Source: Candidatus Mediterraneibacter merdigallinarum (lineage in GTDB: Bacteria > Bacillota > Clostridia > Lachnospirales > Lachnospiraceae). From it: a stretch of DNA of 43,763 nt. Position numbers and translations under genes: made by a program. Location of the stretch: positions 1-43,763 of the forward strand of contig DWZZ01000189.1 of the NCBI GenBank assembly GCA_019117305.1, given 5' to 3'. Numbering within the stretch: the first letter of the stretch is position 1; the number at the start of each line of letters is the position of its first letter. Below are positions 8,435 to 16,749 of this stretch, in pieces. The notes under the pieces were generated by a model. The model did no database searches. It was not told the DNA's origin and worked only from the letters and a program-made list of their open reading frames with translations.

Positions 8435-9424
8435 ATGGCAAAAGGCGCGAACCAGAAATTCAAATTATACTGTCTGGCGCAGATTATGCTGGAGAATACA
8501 GACGATGAACACTATCTTACCATGCCGGAGATTCTGTCCGCGCTTGAGCGGCAGGGAATCAGCGCTGCCCGCAAAAGTGTTTATGAAGATCTGAGAGATC
8601 TGGAGCATCTTGGAATCGAGGTGGAAGGGGAGACTGTGGGAAAAGGGTATCATTACCATGTTGTAAACCGTCCTTTTGAACTGCCGGAGCTGAAGCTGCT
8701 GGTGGACGCCATCCAGTCTTCCAGATTTATTACAGAGAGAAAGACAAACGCTCTGATCAGAAAGCTGGAAAAGCTGGTCAGCAGATATGAGGCTACAAAA
8801 CTGCAGCGCCAGGTCTATGTGTCCGGAAGAATCAAAACCATGAACGAGAGCATTTATTACACGATTGACGCCATCCACAATGCAATTGCGGAAAACCGGA
8901 AAATAAAATTTCAGTATTTTCAGTGGAATGTGAAAAAGGAGATGGAGCTCCGGCATAACGGCGCGTATTATCATATCAGTCCCTGGGGACTTTCCTGGGA
9001 CAATGAAAATTATTATCTGGTGGGATATGATTCCGATGCGGGAATGATCAAACATTACCGGGTTGACAAGATGCTGCACATCCGCATGTCGGATGAGTCC
9101 AGGGAGGGAAAAGAATATTTTCAAAAGCCGGATATGGCGGATTATACAAAGAAAAGTTTCGGCATGTTCGGAGGCAGAGAGCGGCAGGTGAAACTTTTCG
9201 TGGAAAACCGCCTGGCCGGGGTGATTATCGACCGGTTCGGAAAAGATGTGCTGCTGATTCCCGCGGATGGGGAACATTTTACGGTAAATGTAAATGTCCG
9301 TGTCAGCAGTCAGTTTCTTGGCTGGATCTTTTCTCTTGGCGAAGGCGTAAAGATTACCGGGCCGGAGGATGTTGTGGAGCAGATGCGTGAAGAAACAGAA
9401 CGGCTGATCCGGCAGTATAAGTAA
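8435..9424 (+). CDS. WYL-domain transcriptional regulator
   Basis: The product has 329 residues. An N-terminal winged HTH (~8-75; SVYEDLRDLEHLGIEVEG is the DeoR-like recognition region) precedes a WYL domain (~135-220) with ISPWGLSWDNENYYLVGYD. A C-terminal WCX-type extension ends near EDVVEQMREETERLI. WYL regulators sense small ligands or nucleic acids and often control stress, defence or metabolic genes. I chose ATG 8435 because AGGGAGAGGA lies about 10 nt upstream; the frame extends 5' into the preceding terminator without other support. The next gene, thpR, starts 29 nt after its stop and may be co-transcribed. Confidence 0.88.
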   Translation: MAKGANQKFKLYCLAQIMLENTDDEHYLTMPEILSALERQGISAARKSVYEDLRDLEHLGIEVEGETVGKGYHYHVVNRPFELPELKLLVDAIQSSRFITERKTNALIRKLEKLVSRYEATKLQRQVYVSGRIKTMNESIYYTIDAIHNAIAENRKIKFQYFQWNVKKEMELRHNGAYYHISPWGLSWDNENYYLVGYDSDAGMIKHYRVDKMLHIRMSDESREGKEYFQKPDMADYTKKSFGMFGGRERQVKLFVENRLAGVIIDRFGKDVLLIPADGEHFTVNVNVRVSSQFLGWIFSLGEGVKITGPEDVVEQMREETERLIRQYK

Positions 9425-9453
9425 GAGAATAAACGTGTAAGGAGGAATGCATC

Positions 9454-9939
9454 ATGAGACTTTTCATAGCGATTCAGCTGTCTCCGGAGATGAAAAAGGC
9501 TCTGGTGGGCTGTATGCATGATCTGAAGAAGCAGGGAGTAGAAGGAAATTACGTTCCGGCTCAGAATCTGCATATGACTCTGGCCTTTATCGGAGAGTAT
9601 GACGACCCTGGCAAAGTAAAAGAAGTTATGGGAAAAGTTCCGCTTCCGGAATTCCGTCTGACTCTGGCGGATAAAGGAAATTTCGGCAATATTCTGTGGG
9701 CAGGCGTCAAGGGCAACCAGAAACTGAAAACATATGTCAGAGACCTGAGAGCCGCCCTGGCAGCGGCGGGAATTCCCTGCGAGAAGGATAAATTTGTCCC
9801 CCATATTACGTTGATCCGGAAATTTTCCGCGAAGAAACCGTATCAGTTTCACATGCCAAAGGCAGAGATGACTGTAAAAAAAGCTTCCCTTATGAAGTCA
9901 GAACAGAAGAACGGGAAAGTTATGTACAAAGAACTGTAA
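9454..9939 (+). CDS. thpR: RNA 2',3'-cyclic phosphodiesterase (2H family)
   Basis: The 161-residue protein matches the usual size of ThpR. It has the two HxTx signatures of the 2H phosphoesterase fold: H40-M-T-L and H117-I-T-L. The family opens 2',3'-cyclic phosphates to 2'-phosphates and was first described as a tRNA-half ligase; its role in vivo is uncertain. The start is ATG 9454 behind AAGGAGG. It follows the WYL regulator closely and converges with the K+ channel gene on the other strand. Only 35 bp separate the two stop codons and I see no clear terminator between them. Confidence 0.92.
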   Translation: MRLFIAIQLSPEMKKALVGCMHDLKKQGVEGNYVPAQNLHMTLAFIGEYDDPGKVKEVMGKVPLPEFRLTLADKGNFGNILWAGVKGNQKLKTYVRDLRAALAAAGIPCEKDKFVPHITLIRKFSAKKPYQFHMPKAEMTVKKASLMKSEQKNGKVMYKEL

Positions 9940-9974
9940 GAAAAGAAGTTTTTAAATTAATCCTGTTAGTATCG

Positions 9975-11183
9975 TTATATCTCAATCTCCGTCCCCTCCG
10001 CGATCCGCATCTCTGTATACAGTATTACCATATCCCCTTCTCTGAGAATCAGATTCCCGTTGGGGATCATGATCTTATCCCTTCGTTTTACAAGGACAAT
10101 AACAGAATGCCTGGAAATGTCCAGATCCCGTATGCGGTGCCCGTTCCAGGGATTATTTTTCTGCAGAGTAATCTCTTTTAGCCGGATATGATCTTTATCC
10201 TGGAAGGATTCCGCCGCCAGGACCATTACATCGTCCTCTTGGAGGACAAGATTGCCCCGGGGAACAAGAATCCGCTGGTTCCTCTGCACCACGGCAACAA
10301 TGACTCTTTCAGGCAGGTGAAGCTGGGCGATGCTCTTATTGATCCAGGGATCCCGGGATGTAAGGTGGATTTTGATAAAATGCACGTCTTCTTCCCGCCC
10401 GTATTCGGTCATCCGCTTGATGCGGGAGTACTGATCCACAAATCCCGCGGATATAATACCGGTAGGGATCGCCACCATGCCCACTCCCAGGAATGTGATA
10501 AAAATACCGAACAGTTTTCCAAGAGTGGTTATGGGATAGATATCCCCGTATCCGACGGTAAGCAGAGTGGATGCGGCCCACCAGATGCCGGAAAATGCGT
10601 TGGTAAATACTTCCGGCTGCGCTTCGTGTTCCAGGCTGTACATGCACAGGCTGGACGCAACCATGAGAATCAGTATGGTAAATACAGAGGAGAAGAGCTG
10701 CTGCCGTTTGCTGTTCAGTACTTCTGTAATCAGCCGGAAGGAATCATAGTAGGAATTGATCCGGAACAGCCGGAATACCCGCATGATTCTCAGCATCCGG
10801 AAAGCTACCGCTCCGGACGGGAAGAAGATCGGCAGATAATAGGGGAGAAAGGAAAGCATGTCCACGATTCCGGTAAAGGACAGGATATATTTGCGGACAG
10901 CCTTCAGACTGCCGGATTCCGGATGGGCATATTTTGCCGTCCATATCCGGAGCAGGTAGTCCAGGCAGAACATGACTACGGTAATATTTTCCAGAACAAG
11001 AAACAGACTGCCGTACCGCATCCGGTATTTTTCATATGTATAAAGAACACTGACAGCCAGGTTCAGGATAATCGTAATCAGATATACGAAATCATACACG
11101 CGGGCAGCCGGATCCGGCCTGCTTCTCACTTCAAGTATTTCGTAGACACGATATCTGATCTGTTCTTTTTTCCTGCTGTTCAT
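9975..11183 (-). CDS. Voltage-gated-type potassium channel with two RCK-C domains
   Basis: This 402-residue membrane protein has six helices: S1 (~DFVYLITIILNLAVSVLYTY), S2, S3, an Arg-rich S4 (RMLRIMRVFRLFR), S5, a pore loop with the selectivity filter TVGYGD, and S6. The cytoplasmic C-terminus holds two TrkA-C/RCK-C-like modules in tandem. Each is about 70 residues and ends in a related phrase (VPRGNLVLQEDDVMVLAAE and IPNGNLILREGDMVILYTE). There is no Rossmann RCK-N domain, so NAD binding is not expected; such C-modules bind nucleotide or other ligands in relatives. I chose ATG 11183 because GGGGG lies 9 nt upstream; a TTG at 11192 would overlap it. It is transcribed alone, against both flanks. 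Confidence 0.9.
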   Translation of the reverse strand: MNSRKKEQIRYRVYEILEVRSRPDPAARVYDFVYLITIILNLAVSVLYTYEKYRMRYGSLFLVLENITVVMFCLDYLLRIWTAKYAHPESGSLKAVRKYILSFTGIVDMLSFLPYYLPIFFPSGAVAFRMLRIMRVFRLFRINSYYDSFRLITEVLNSKRQQLFSSVFTILILMVASSLCMYSLEHEAQPEVFTNAFSGIWWAASTLLTVGYGDIYPITTLGKLFGIFITFLGVGMVAIPTGIISAGFVDQYSRIKRMTEYGREEDVHFIKIHLTSRDPWINKSIAQLHLPERVIVAVVQRNQRILVPRGNLVLQEDDVMVLAAESFQDKDHIRLKEITLQKNNPWNGHRIRDLDISRHSVIVLVKRRDKIMIPNGNLILREGDMVILYTEMRIAEGTEIEI

Positions 11184-11392
11184 ATCGATCAATCCCCCAC
11201 AATTAATCCGAAATAAATGATTTCAGGTCTTACTAATAGAGTAGACAAACCCAGGCGAAAAAACAAGTGATAATTGAACCTTTTCAGGCAAAACAGCAGC
11301 GGTTTATTCCGAATGCCAGGCTATGCGGTTCAGTCTCACTGAAGGAAGTCTGCCGCAGAGAAAAAAAGAGAAAAATAGTCGCACAAGAATGA

Positions 11393-11421
11393 TTGCCGTC
11401 TGTCCCTAAACATGGTATAGT
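11393..11421 (+). promoter_or_regulatory. Promoter of the phosphohexomutase gene
   Basis: TTGCCG (11393-11398), a 17-bp spacer and TATAGT (11416-11421) precede the gene by 62 bp. A GTGATTTTTTCAC dyad (11435-11447) lies in the leader. The rest of the 300-bp divergent gap (11184-11483) shows nothing firm; the K+ channel promoter was not pinned down. Confidence 0.65.
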
Positions 11422-11483
11422 GTTAGTAAGTATTGTGATTTTTTCACAAAAAAATTATAAGAAAAGTAATAGGAGTGGTAAAA

Positions 11484-13166
11484 ATGTATCAGGAAGAGTA
11501 TAAGCGCTGGATGGAAGCCGACCTGGAAGACCCGGATCTGAAACCGGAATTATCCAGAATTGAAGGAAATGACGATGAGATCAAAGAACGTTTTGCAGTT
11601 GCACTGAAGTTCGGTACAGCAGGTCTGAGAGGCGTACTCGGCGCAGGAACAAACCGTATGAATATTTACGTAGTCCGTCAGGCTACACAGGGACTTGCCA
11701 ACTGGGTAAAGACACAGGGAGGAACCCAGACGGTGGCGATCAGTTACGACAGCCGTATCAAGAGTGACGTATTCGCAAAGAACGCGGCAGGCGTTCTGGC
11801 GGCAAATGGCATTAAAGTAAGAATCTATGACGCGCTGATGCCCGTGCCGGCCCTTTCATTCGCGACACGCTACTATAACTGCAATGCAGGCATTATGGTG
11901 ACAGCTTCCCACAATCCCGCAAAATACAATGGATACAAGGCTTACGGGCCGGATGGATGCCAGATGACAGATGATGCGGCAGCCATTGTATACGACGAGA
12001 TCCTGAAGACAGATATCCTGACAGGCGCGAAATACATGTCCTTTGCGGAAGGCGTTGAGGAAGGACTGATCCGCTTCGTAGGAGACGACTGCAAGCGGGC
12101 TCTTTATGATGCTATTGAGTCAAGACAGGTTCGTCCGGGCCTTTGTAAAACAGCAGGCCTGAAGCTGGTATACAGCCCGCTGAACGGTTCCGGACTTGTA
12201 CCGGTAACTCAGGTGTTAAAAGATATTGGTGTTACAGATATTACCATCGTACCGGATCAGGAGTATCCGAACGGTTACTTTACCACATGCAGCTATCCGA
12301 ATCCGGAGATCTTTGAGGCTCTGGAGCAGGGACTTAACCTGGCAAAAGAGACAGGCGCGGATCTGATGCTTGCAACTGATCCGGACGCGGACCGTGTAGG
12401 CATTGCCATGAAGTGTCCGGACGGTTCCTATGAACTGGTAAGCGGAAATGAAGTAGGCGTTCTTCTTCTTGATTATATCTGCGCGGGACGTATTGAGAAG
12501 GGCACTATGCCGGAGAAAGCCGTTGCGGTAAAATCCATTGTATCCACACCGCTGGCTGACGCCATTGCGGAGCACTATGGAGTAGAGCTTCGGAGCGTTC
12601 TGACCGGATTCAAGTGGATCGGCGATCAGATCGCGCAGCTGGAAGAGGCAGGAGAAGTGGACCGCTTTATCTTCGGTTTTGAAGAGAGCTACGGATATCT
12701 GGCAGGACCGTATGTACGTGATAAAGATGCGGTTATCGGTTCCATGCTGATCTGCGAGATGGCTGCTTACTATAGAAGCATCGGCAGCTCACTGAAGCAG
12801 AGAATGGAAGAAATCTACGCGCAGTACGGACGTTACCTCAACAAGGTTGACAGCTTCGAATTCCCGGGATTAAGCGGAATGGACAAGATGGCAGGAATCA
12901 TGCAGGGACTTCGTGAGAACCCGCTTACAGAGGTTGCGGGATACAAAGTAGTAAGTGTAACAGATTATACGAAACCGGAGGAGACAGGCCTTCCGTCAGC
13001 AAATGTACTGATCTACAAGTTGGAGAACAACGAGACTGTTATCGTTCGTCCTTCCGGAACAGAGCCGAAGATTAAGATCTATTACACAACACTGGGTAAA
13101 GATCTGGCAGAGGCACAGGCAGAGAAAGACAAGCTTGCGGAAGCACTGAAGCCGGTTATGGCGTAA
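11484..13166 (+). CDS. pgcA: Phosphoglucomutase / phospho-sugar mutase
   Basis: The 560-residue enzyme interconverts hexose 1- and 6-phosphates, probably glucose, joining glycogen and envelope-sugar metabolism to glycolysis. It has all four signatures of the alpha-D-phosphohexomutases. These are the active-site phosphoserine loop TASHNP (S142), the Mg2+ loop DPDADR (D299, D301, D303), the sugar-binding loop FGFEESYG, and the C-terminal phosphate loop RPSGTEPKIKIY. The length fits the Bacillus PgcA type rather than the shorter GlmM/ManB enzymes. ATG 11484 is preceded by AGGAG; a GTG at 11475 is in frame but worse placed. It has its own promoter. Glycogen phosphorylase, which makes its substrate, is at 40473. 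Confidence 0.93.
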   Translation: MYQEEYKRWMEADLEDPDLKPELSRIEGNDDEIKERFAVALKFGTAGLRGVLGAGTNRMNIYVVRQATQGLANWVKTQGGTQTVAISYDSRIKSDVFAKNAAGVLAANGIKVRIYDALMPVPALSFATRYYNCNAGIMVTASHNPAKYNGYKAYGPDGCQMTDDAAAIVYDEILKTDILTGAKYMSFAEGVEEGLIRFVGDDCKRALYDAIESRQVRPGLCKTAGLKLVYSPLNGSGLVPVTQVLKDIGVTDITIVPDQEYPNGYFTTCSYPNPEIFEALEQGLNLAKETGADLMLATDPDADRVGIAMKCPDGSYELVSGNEVGVLLLDYICAGRIEKGTMPEKAVAVKSIVSTPLADAIAEHYGVELRSVLTGFKWIGDQIAQLEEAGEVDRFIFGFEESYGYLAGPYVRDKDAVIGSMLICEMAAYYRSIGSSLKQRMEEIYAQYGRYLNKVDSFEFPGLSGMDKMAGIMQGLRENPLTEVAGYKVVSVTDYTKPEETGLPSANVLIYKLENNETVIVRPSGTEPKIKIYYTTLGKDLAEAQAEKDKLAEALKPVMA

Positions 13167-13194
13167 CAGCGGATCAGCTGTTTATATAGGTGGT

Positions 13195-13410
13195 ATTTTA
13201 ACTTTCCCTGCTGGGACGGACGGTCAGATCGGAGAATTTTTCATTACCGGCCGGTGCCGGGGCTGCGGTACCTGCGTCAGCAGATGTCCGCAGAAATGTA
13301 TTGATATGACAGGAATCCCTTTCACTATCCGGCAGGAGCACTGTCTGCACTGCGGAAACTGTATGGAAGCGTGTCCGTTTGACGCTGTGAAGAAAAGGAA
13401 TTCTATATGA
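13195..13410 (+). pseudogene. Ferredoxin-domain remnant (2x[4Fe-4S]) without a standard start
   Basis: One frame encodes FPAGTDGQIGEFFITGR followed by CRGCGTCVSRCP and CLHCGNCMEACP, two complete CxxCxxCxxxCP motifs, and stops at 13410. Both cluster sites are intact. No ATG, GTG or TTG lies upstream in frame before the end of the mutase gene; an ATT at 13195 sits after AGGTGG. The lead-in resembles the C-terminus of a larger fused protein; pyridoxamine-phosphate-oxidase-like flavoproteins with such a tail are one candidate. It is therefore probably the 3' end of a gene whose 5' part was deleted, or less likely a gene using ATT. Confidence 0.65.
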
Positions 13411-13460
13411 CAGCGAAAGCCATAATGAAAGATGGCCTCCGTTTTTAAACCGATAAAAAG

Positions 13461-13510
13461 AAACGTGTATGTCACACTATATGATCCATAGTGCGGCATA
13501 CACGTTTTTT
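13461..13510. terminator. Long bidirectional-type terminator
   Basis: AAACGTGTATG (13461-13471) pairs perfectly with CATACACGTTT (13497-13507). A 3x3 internal loop leads to a second 6-bp stem (CACTAT/ATAGTG). T-runs on the right and A-runs on the left suit termination on either strand. Confidence 0.8.
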
Positions 13511-13638
13511 AATTTCAAAAGAAAATTTCAATTAATATTTCAGAAACAAAACAGAAATATTTCTTCAACGCTGCGGCGGTATCTTTATATCGTCGAAAGG
13601 AAATACAGGAAAACAAAAAGAGAAAGGAAGCATGAAAA

Positions 13639-13905
13639 ATGGCAAAATCAAAGCTTGTAAAAGCAAACGAAAAGATCGCCGATGCAGTTGTCGGCGGCTA
13701 TAAGAAAATCGAGGAAGGAGTAGTCGGGGGCTACAAAAAGATTGAGAACGGCGCGGTCAGCGGATTTACAAAAATCTCAGATTCTTTTGTAGATCAGTTT
13801 CTGACAAAAGACGGCGAAACGGTAGAAGAAGCAAAGACGAGACTCGCAGCGGAGCAGCAGGAAAGAGAGGCGGAAAGAAAAGCAAAACAGGAGGGAAAAA
13901 GATAA
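13639..13905 (+). CDS. Small helical repeat protein
   Basis: The 88-residue product is soluble and highly charged. Its first half repeats an 11-residue unit: DAVVGGYKKIE, EGVVGGYKKIE, then NGAVSGFTKIS. Repeats of this type can form amphipathic, apolipoprotein-like helices. The second half ends in an Ala/Glu/Lys/Arg-rich helix (EEAKTRLAAEQQEREAERKAKQ). The start is the ATG at 13639 behind AAAGGAAG; an ATG at 13632 is out of frame and closes quickly. Its stop overlaps the start of the next gene (TAATG), so the two are translationally coupled. I have seen similar short proteins in Lachnospiraceae but know of no function. A surface- or membrane-associated role is only a guess. Confidence 0.7.
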   Translation: MAKSKLVKANEKIADAVVGGYKKIEEGVVGGYKKIENGAVSGFTKISDSFVDQFLTKDGETVEEAKTRLAAEQQEREAERKAKQEGKR

Positions 13906-14102
13906 TGAAAAAGAGCAGTTTTGTAGCAATGATTTTAAGCACGATCGGAGGTATTTTATTCGCGCTGGGTATGTGCATGGCACTGATTCCCGAGTGGAAC
14001 GCATTCCGGCCGGGAGTTGTTATGGGAGTGATCGGTGTGGTTGTTCTCCTGATCATGGTGCTTGTGTGGAGAAAGGTTCCGGTTGGAACGGTGCGCCGCT
14101 AA
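13905..14102 (+). CDS. Small two-helix membrane protein
   Basis: The 65-residue protein has two membrane segments (about residues 6-27 and 36-55, VVMGVIGVVVLLIMVLVW) joined by a short loop (IPEWNAFRPG) and a basic tail. The ATG overlaps the stop of the repeat protein upstream, so the pair should be made together. A terminator follows directly. No family is named. Confidence 0.65.
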   Translation: MKKSSFVAMILSTIGGILFALGMCMALIPEWNAFRPGVVMGVIGVVVLLIMVLVWRKVPVGTVRR

Positions 14103-14113
14103 AGATGATATAT

Positions 14114-14150
14114 AAGCGCAAAATGGATTTCCCCAATTTTGCGCTTTTTG
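14114..14150 (+). terminator. Intrinsic terminator
   Basis: AAGCGCAAAAT (14114-14124) pairs perfectly with ATTTTGCGCTT (14136-14146) around an 11-nt loop, followed by a T-run. It marks the last clearly resident feature before the island. Confidence 0.85.
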
Positions 14151-14204
14151 TTTTCCCTTCAAGTGCATTTTCGCCTCGTGTTCCGACCATTTACACAATA
14201 TGAC

Positions 14205-14233
14205 TTGCAATTTGATTTGACTGTTGCTATAGT
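14205..14233 (+). promoter_or_regulatory. Promoter TTGCAA-17-TATAGT
   Basis: TTGCAA (14205-14210) and TATAGT (14228-14233) are 17 bp apart, with a start predicted about 75 bp before the ATPase gene. Confidence 0.65.
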
Positions 14234-14312
14234 ATACTTTGTAAACTCCGATATAGAAGCGATAGTATAATTACAAAACTTCGTTGGAAACATAGTATTA
14301 TGGAGGTGTATT

Positions 14313-15773
14313 ATGGCGATTGTAAATGATGAACAGGTCATGAAAGTATTGCGGCAGTATAACCCTTGGTGGCGCACACCTTCTGCCATCAAGGATGAAA
14401 GCAAGCCGCAAAAGAGACTGGCCTATTACGAGGCTTTGAAAACGCTCACCCACAAGAGCATCCGAAGGTTTGCCGTTTTATCCGGCATGAGGCGCGTGGG
14501 CAAGACGACGATTCTGTATCAGATCATCGACCACCTGATTGACGAAGGCATAAATCCCAGAAACATCCTGTACGCCACCTTTGATAATCCGATTCTGAAA
14601 CTCGTCAATGCGGAAAATGTTCTGTCCATTTATGAGACGATGTACCCCATTGAAGGCACAAGGTATATCCTTTTTGATGAAGTGCAGTACACCGAAAACT
14701 GGGAACTCTGGATGAAGGTGATTTATGACAGCCGGAAGGATATTCGGCTGATTGCCACGGGATCCGCCAGCCCTGTCTTAGAAAAGGGTTCCGCAGACAG
14801 TGGTACGGGGCGGTGGAGCGTTCTCAAAATTCCTACCATGTCTTTTTATGAGTATTGCAGGCTGCTTGATCTGGATTTGCCGCTCCTGCCGGATGATTTA
14901 CGCTTATCCGAGCTTAAAAGTATGAGTCCGGCGCAGCTTGGCGATTTGATGGATCAATTCACTCCGCTGCAAAATCATTTTAACCGTTATCTTATGATCG
15001 GCGGTTTTCCAGAGCTGGTGTTATCGGACGATGACGCCTACGCACAAAGAATGCTGCGGGAAGATGTGGTGGATAAGGTAATCAAGCGGGATGTGCTGTC
15101 CCTCTTTAATATCCGAAGCCCGCTGTTGATGGAAAAACTGTTTCTCTATCTGTGTATGAACTCCACGGAGATTTTTAACGCAACGACGGCGGCAAAAGAA
15201 CTGGAGAATACCTCTATCACAACGATTGACAGCTACATCAAGGCGCTGGAGATGTCCAATCTCATTTATCTGGCAAAGCCGATGGATGTGGGCAGCAAAG
15301 GCGCTCTAAAAGGGAAGCCGAAAATTTTTATTGCAGATGCAGCTATCCGCAATGCAGTGCTGATGATTGACGATGTGCTTTCGGACGAAAAGGAACTGGG
15401 CGCAATGGTGGAAACCACCGTCTACAAGCATATGGTTTCCTTCTATCAGGGCAGCACGGCAAGCCTCGGCTATTTCAGAAAGGCAAAGGACAATCAGAAA
15501 GAGGTCGATGTGGTGGTAGAGCTTCCCCGCCAGAAGATTCTCTGCGAAGTGAAATACCGTAACAATTCTCACATTGCGGCAACGGATGCCATTGTCGAGC
15601 TATGCCAGGACGAAAAATCCAAAGTCACTGACGCTTTTTTAATCACAAAACGGCTTGACGATTTTGGCGTCACCAAACATGAAACAAAAGTACCCATTCT
15701 GCGCGTCCCTGCCACCGCTTTCCTCTATATCTTAGGAAAGACAGAAGCAGAGGGACAAAACGGAAAACTATAA
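14313..15773 (+). CDS. AAA-family ATPase with DUF4143 domain
   Basis: The 486-residue protein belongs to the ATP-binding AAA_14/DUF4143 family common in gut anaerobes. The N-terminal ATPase has a Walker A (GMRRVGKTT, ~residues 58-66) and Walker B (YILFDEVQ). The C-terminal DUF4143 part carries restriction-endonuclease-like residues: the segment FRKAKDNQKEVDVVVELPRQ, then CEVKYRN, matches the D-(x)n-ExK pattern. The family's role is not established; these genes often sit in accessory DNA. TGGAGGTG precedes ATG 14313. It is a single-gene unit with its own promoter and terminator, just before conjugative-element remnants, and codon choice differs from the flanking chromosome by eye. Confidence 0.88.
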   Translation: MAIVNDEQVMKVLRQYNPWWRTPSAIKDESKPQKRLAYYEALKTLTHKSIRRFAVLSGMRRVGKTTILYQIIDHLIDEGINPRNILYATFDNPILKLVNAENVLSIYETMYPIEGTRYILFDEVQYTENWELWMKVIYDSRKDIRLIATGSASPVLEKGSADSGTGRWSVLKIPTMSFYEYCRLLDLDLPLLPDDLRLSELKSMSPAQLGDLMDQFTPLQNHFNRYLMIGGFPELVLSDDDAYAQRMLREDVVDKVIKRDVLSLFNIRSPLLMEKLFLYLCMNSTEIFNATTAAKELENTSITTIDSYIKALEMSNLIYLAKPMDVGSKGALKGKPKIFIADAAIRNAVLMIDDVLSDEKELGAMVETTVYKHMVSFYQGSTASLGYFRKAKDNQKEVDVVVELPRQKILCEVKYRNNSHIAATDAIVELCQDEKSKVTDAFLITKRLDDFGVTKHETKVPILRVPATAFLYILGKTEAEGQNGKL

Positions 15774-15785
15774 GACTCACAGAAA

Positions 15786-15822
15786 AAATAACGCTCACTG
15801 AAATGGTGGGCGTTATTTTTTA
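15786..15822 (+). terminator. Intrinsic terminator of the ATPase gene
   Basis: AAATAACGCTCAC (15786-15798) pairs with GTGGGCGTTATTT (15806-15818), one G-U pair, with T-rich sequence after it. Confidence 0.8.
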
Positions 15823-15852
15823 TCCCAAAATTCAAAGAAAGCGAGGTAAGCA

Positions 15853-16104
15853 ATGGAGCAATACCAACTTGTAATTGCAGAAAAGCCCAGCGTTGCACAG
15901 GCTTTGGCCGCAGTGCTGGGTGCGAAAAAGAAGCAAGATGGCTATCTGGAAGGTAACGGCTGGCTTGTATCGTGGTGCGTCGGCCATTTGGTAGAACTGG
16001 CGCAGCCGGAAGCCTATGATGAAAAATACGCAAAATGGAGATATGACGATCTGCCGATTCTCCCTGCAAGCTGGAAATATCAAGTAAGGCCATCAGCTAT
16101 CTAA
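15853..16104 (+). pseudogene. DNA topoisomerase III N-terminal fragment (conjugative-element type)
   Basis: The 83-residue frame starts with YQLVIAEKPSVAQALAAVLG, the Toprim start of type IA topoisomerase III, and continues GWLVSWCVGHLVELAQPEAYD as in TopB-like proteins of clostridial conjugative elements. A full protein is about 700 residues. Homology ends after SWKYQV near 16085, where the sequence changes frame into a relaxase C-terminus. The catalytic Tyr domain is absent, so no topoisomerase activity is expected. The start is ATG 15853 behind GAGGTAAG. This is debris of an integrative conjugative element. Confidence 0.8.
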
Positions 16105-16562
16105 AAGAACATGACGATATGAGCTATGAGACATTGCAGGCTAAAACCGCCGCGGCTACTTCCAGATTCAACGAATTATCGAAGCAGATCAAAGCAATGG
16201 AAACACGCCTCACGGATAACGGCGAACTGCAAAAACAGATTATCAACTATTCCAAAACACGCGCCGTTTACACTGCATATCGCAAAGCAGGCTACAGCAA
16301 AAAATTTCGCGCCGAACATGAAGCGGACATTCTAATCCATCAGGCAGCGAAAAAATATTTCGACGGGTTGGGCGTACAAAAGCTGCCTACCGTTAAGGCG
16401 CTGCGGGAAGAATATGCCGAAGTGCTGGAGGCAAAAAGAAAAGCCTATGCCGAGTATAAACAGGCACGGGCTGAAATGCGGGAACTGCAAAATGTGCAGG
16501 CCAATATTGACTATCTGCTCGGGCATTCTACCGGCAGAGAAAACGCCAGAGAGCGGCAATAA
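16086..16562 (+). pseudogene. Relaxase/mobilisation protein C-terminal fragment
   Basis: Relaxase-like text begins upstream of the ATG at 16119: KAISYLKEHDDMSYETLQAK is in frame from about 16086. It continues as a Lys/Glu/Gln-rich helical tail (LSKQIKAMETRLTDNGELQKQ, then REEYAEVLEAKRKAYAEYKQARAE) and ends LLGHSTGRENARERQ. That is the usual end of the large Rlx-type relaxases of Tn1549-like elements, which cut oriT to start transfer. The catalytic N-terminus (HUH or Tyr motifs) is gone. The joint with the topoisomerase fragment at about 16080-16090 shows one deletion removed everything between the two genes. The inverted-repeat cluster typical of such regions lies 110 bp downstream. Confidence 0.7.
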
Positions 16563-16673
16563 GATACGAAAAGGAGGCATATCTGTGCTTATGGTTTTTC
16601 AGCGTCCGCAGGACGCGCAGCCGTCACCGAAGGGGACGATCTTGGGGGCTTGGGGGTTATCCCTCAACAAGCG

Positions 16674-16749
16674 TTTTGGCGGGTTTTCTACCCGCCAAAA
16701 TCGCAAACATGTACATGTTTGCATTGCTTGTCGGTATTGTCCCGCGGGA
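16674..16749. repeat. Cluster of perfect inverted repeats, oriT-like or regulatory
   Basis: Three perfect dyads lie within 76 bp. TTTTGGCGGGT/ACCCGCCAAAA (16674-16684 with 16690-16700) is an 11-bp stem with a 5-nt loop. A 20-bp uninterrupted palindrome (16703-16722) is built on GCAAACATGT. TCCCGCGGGA (16740-16749) is a 10-bp palindrome. They lie just after a relaxase remnant in a stretch without genes (16563-17090), where an origin of transfer or its accessory sites would be expected. The nic site is not identified. The rest of that gap holds only the promoter at 17022. Confidence 0.55.

Noticed and set aside
10188-11216. Long plus-strand frame of 342 codons
   Set aside because: It is the antisense shadow of the potassium channel gene, whose motifs (TVGYGD, S4 arginines) are clear.
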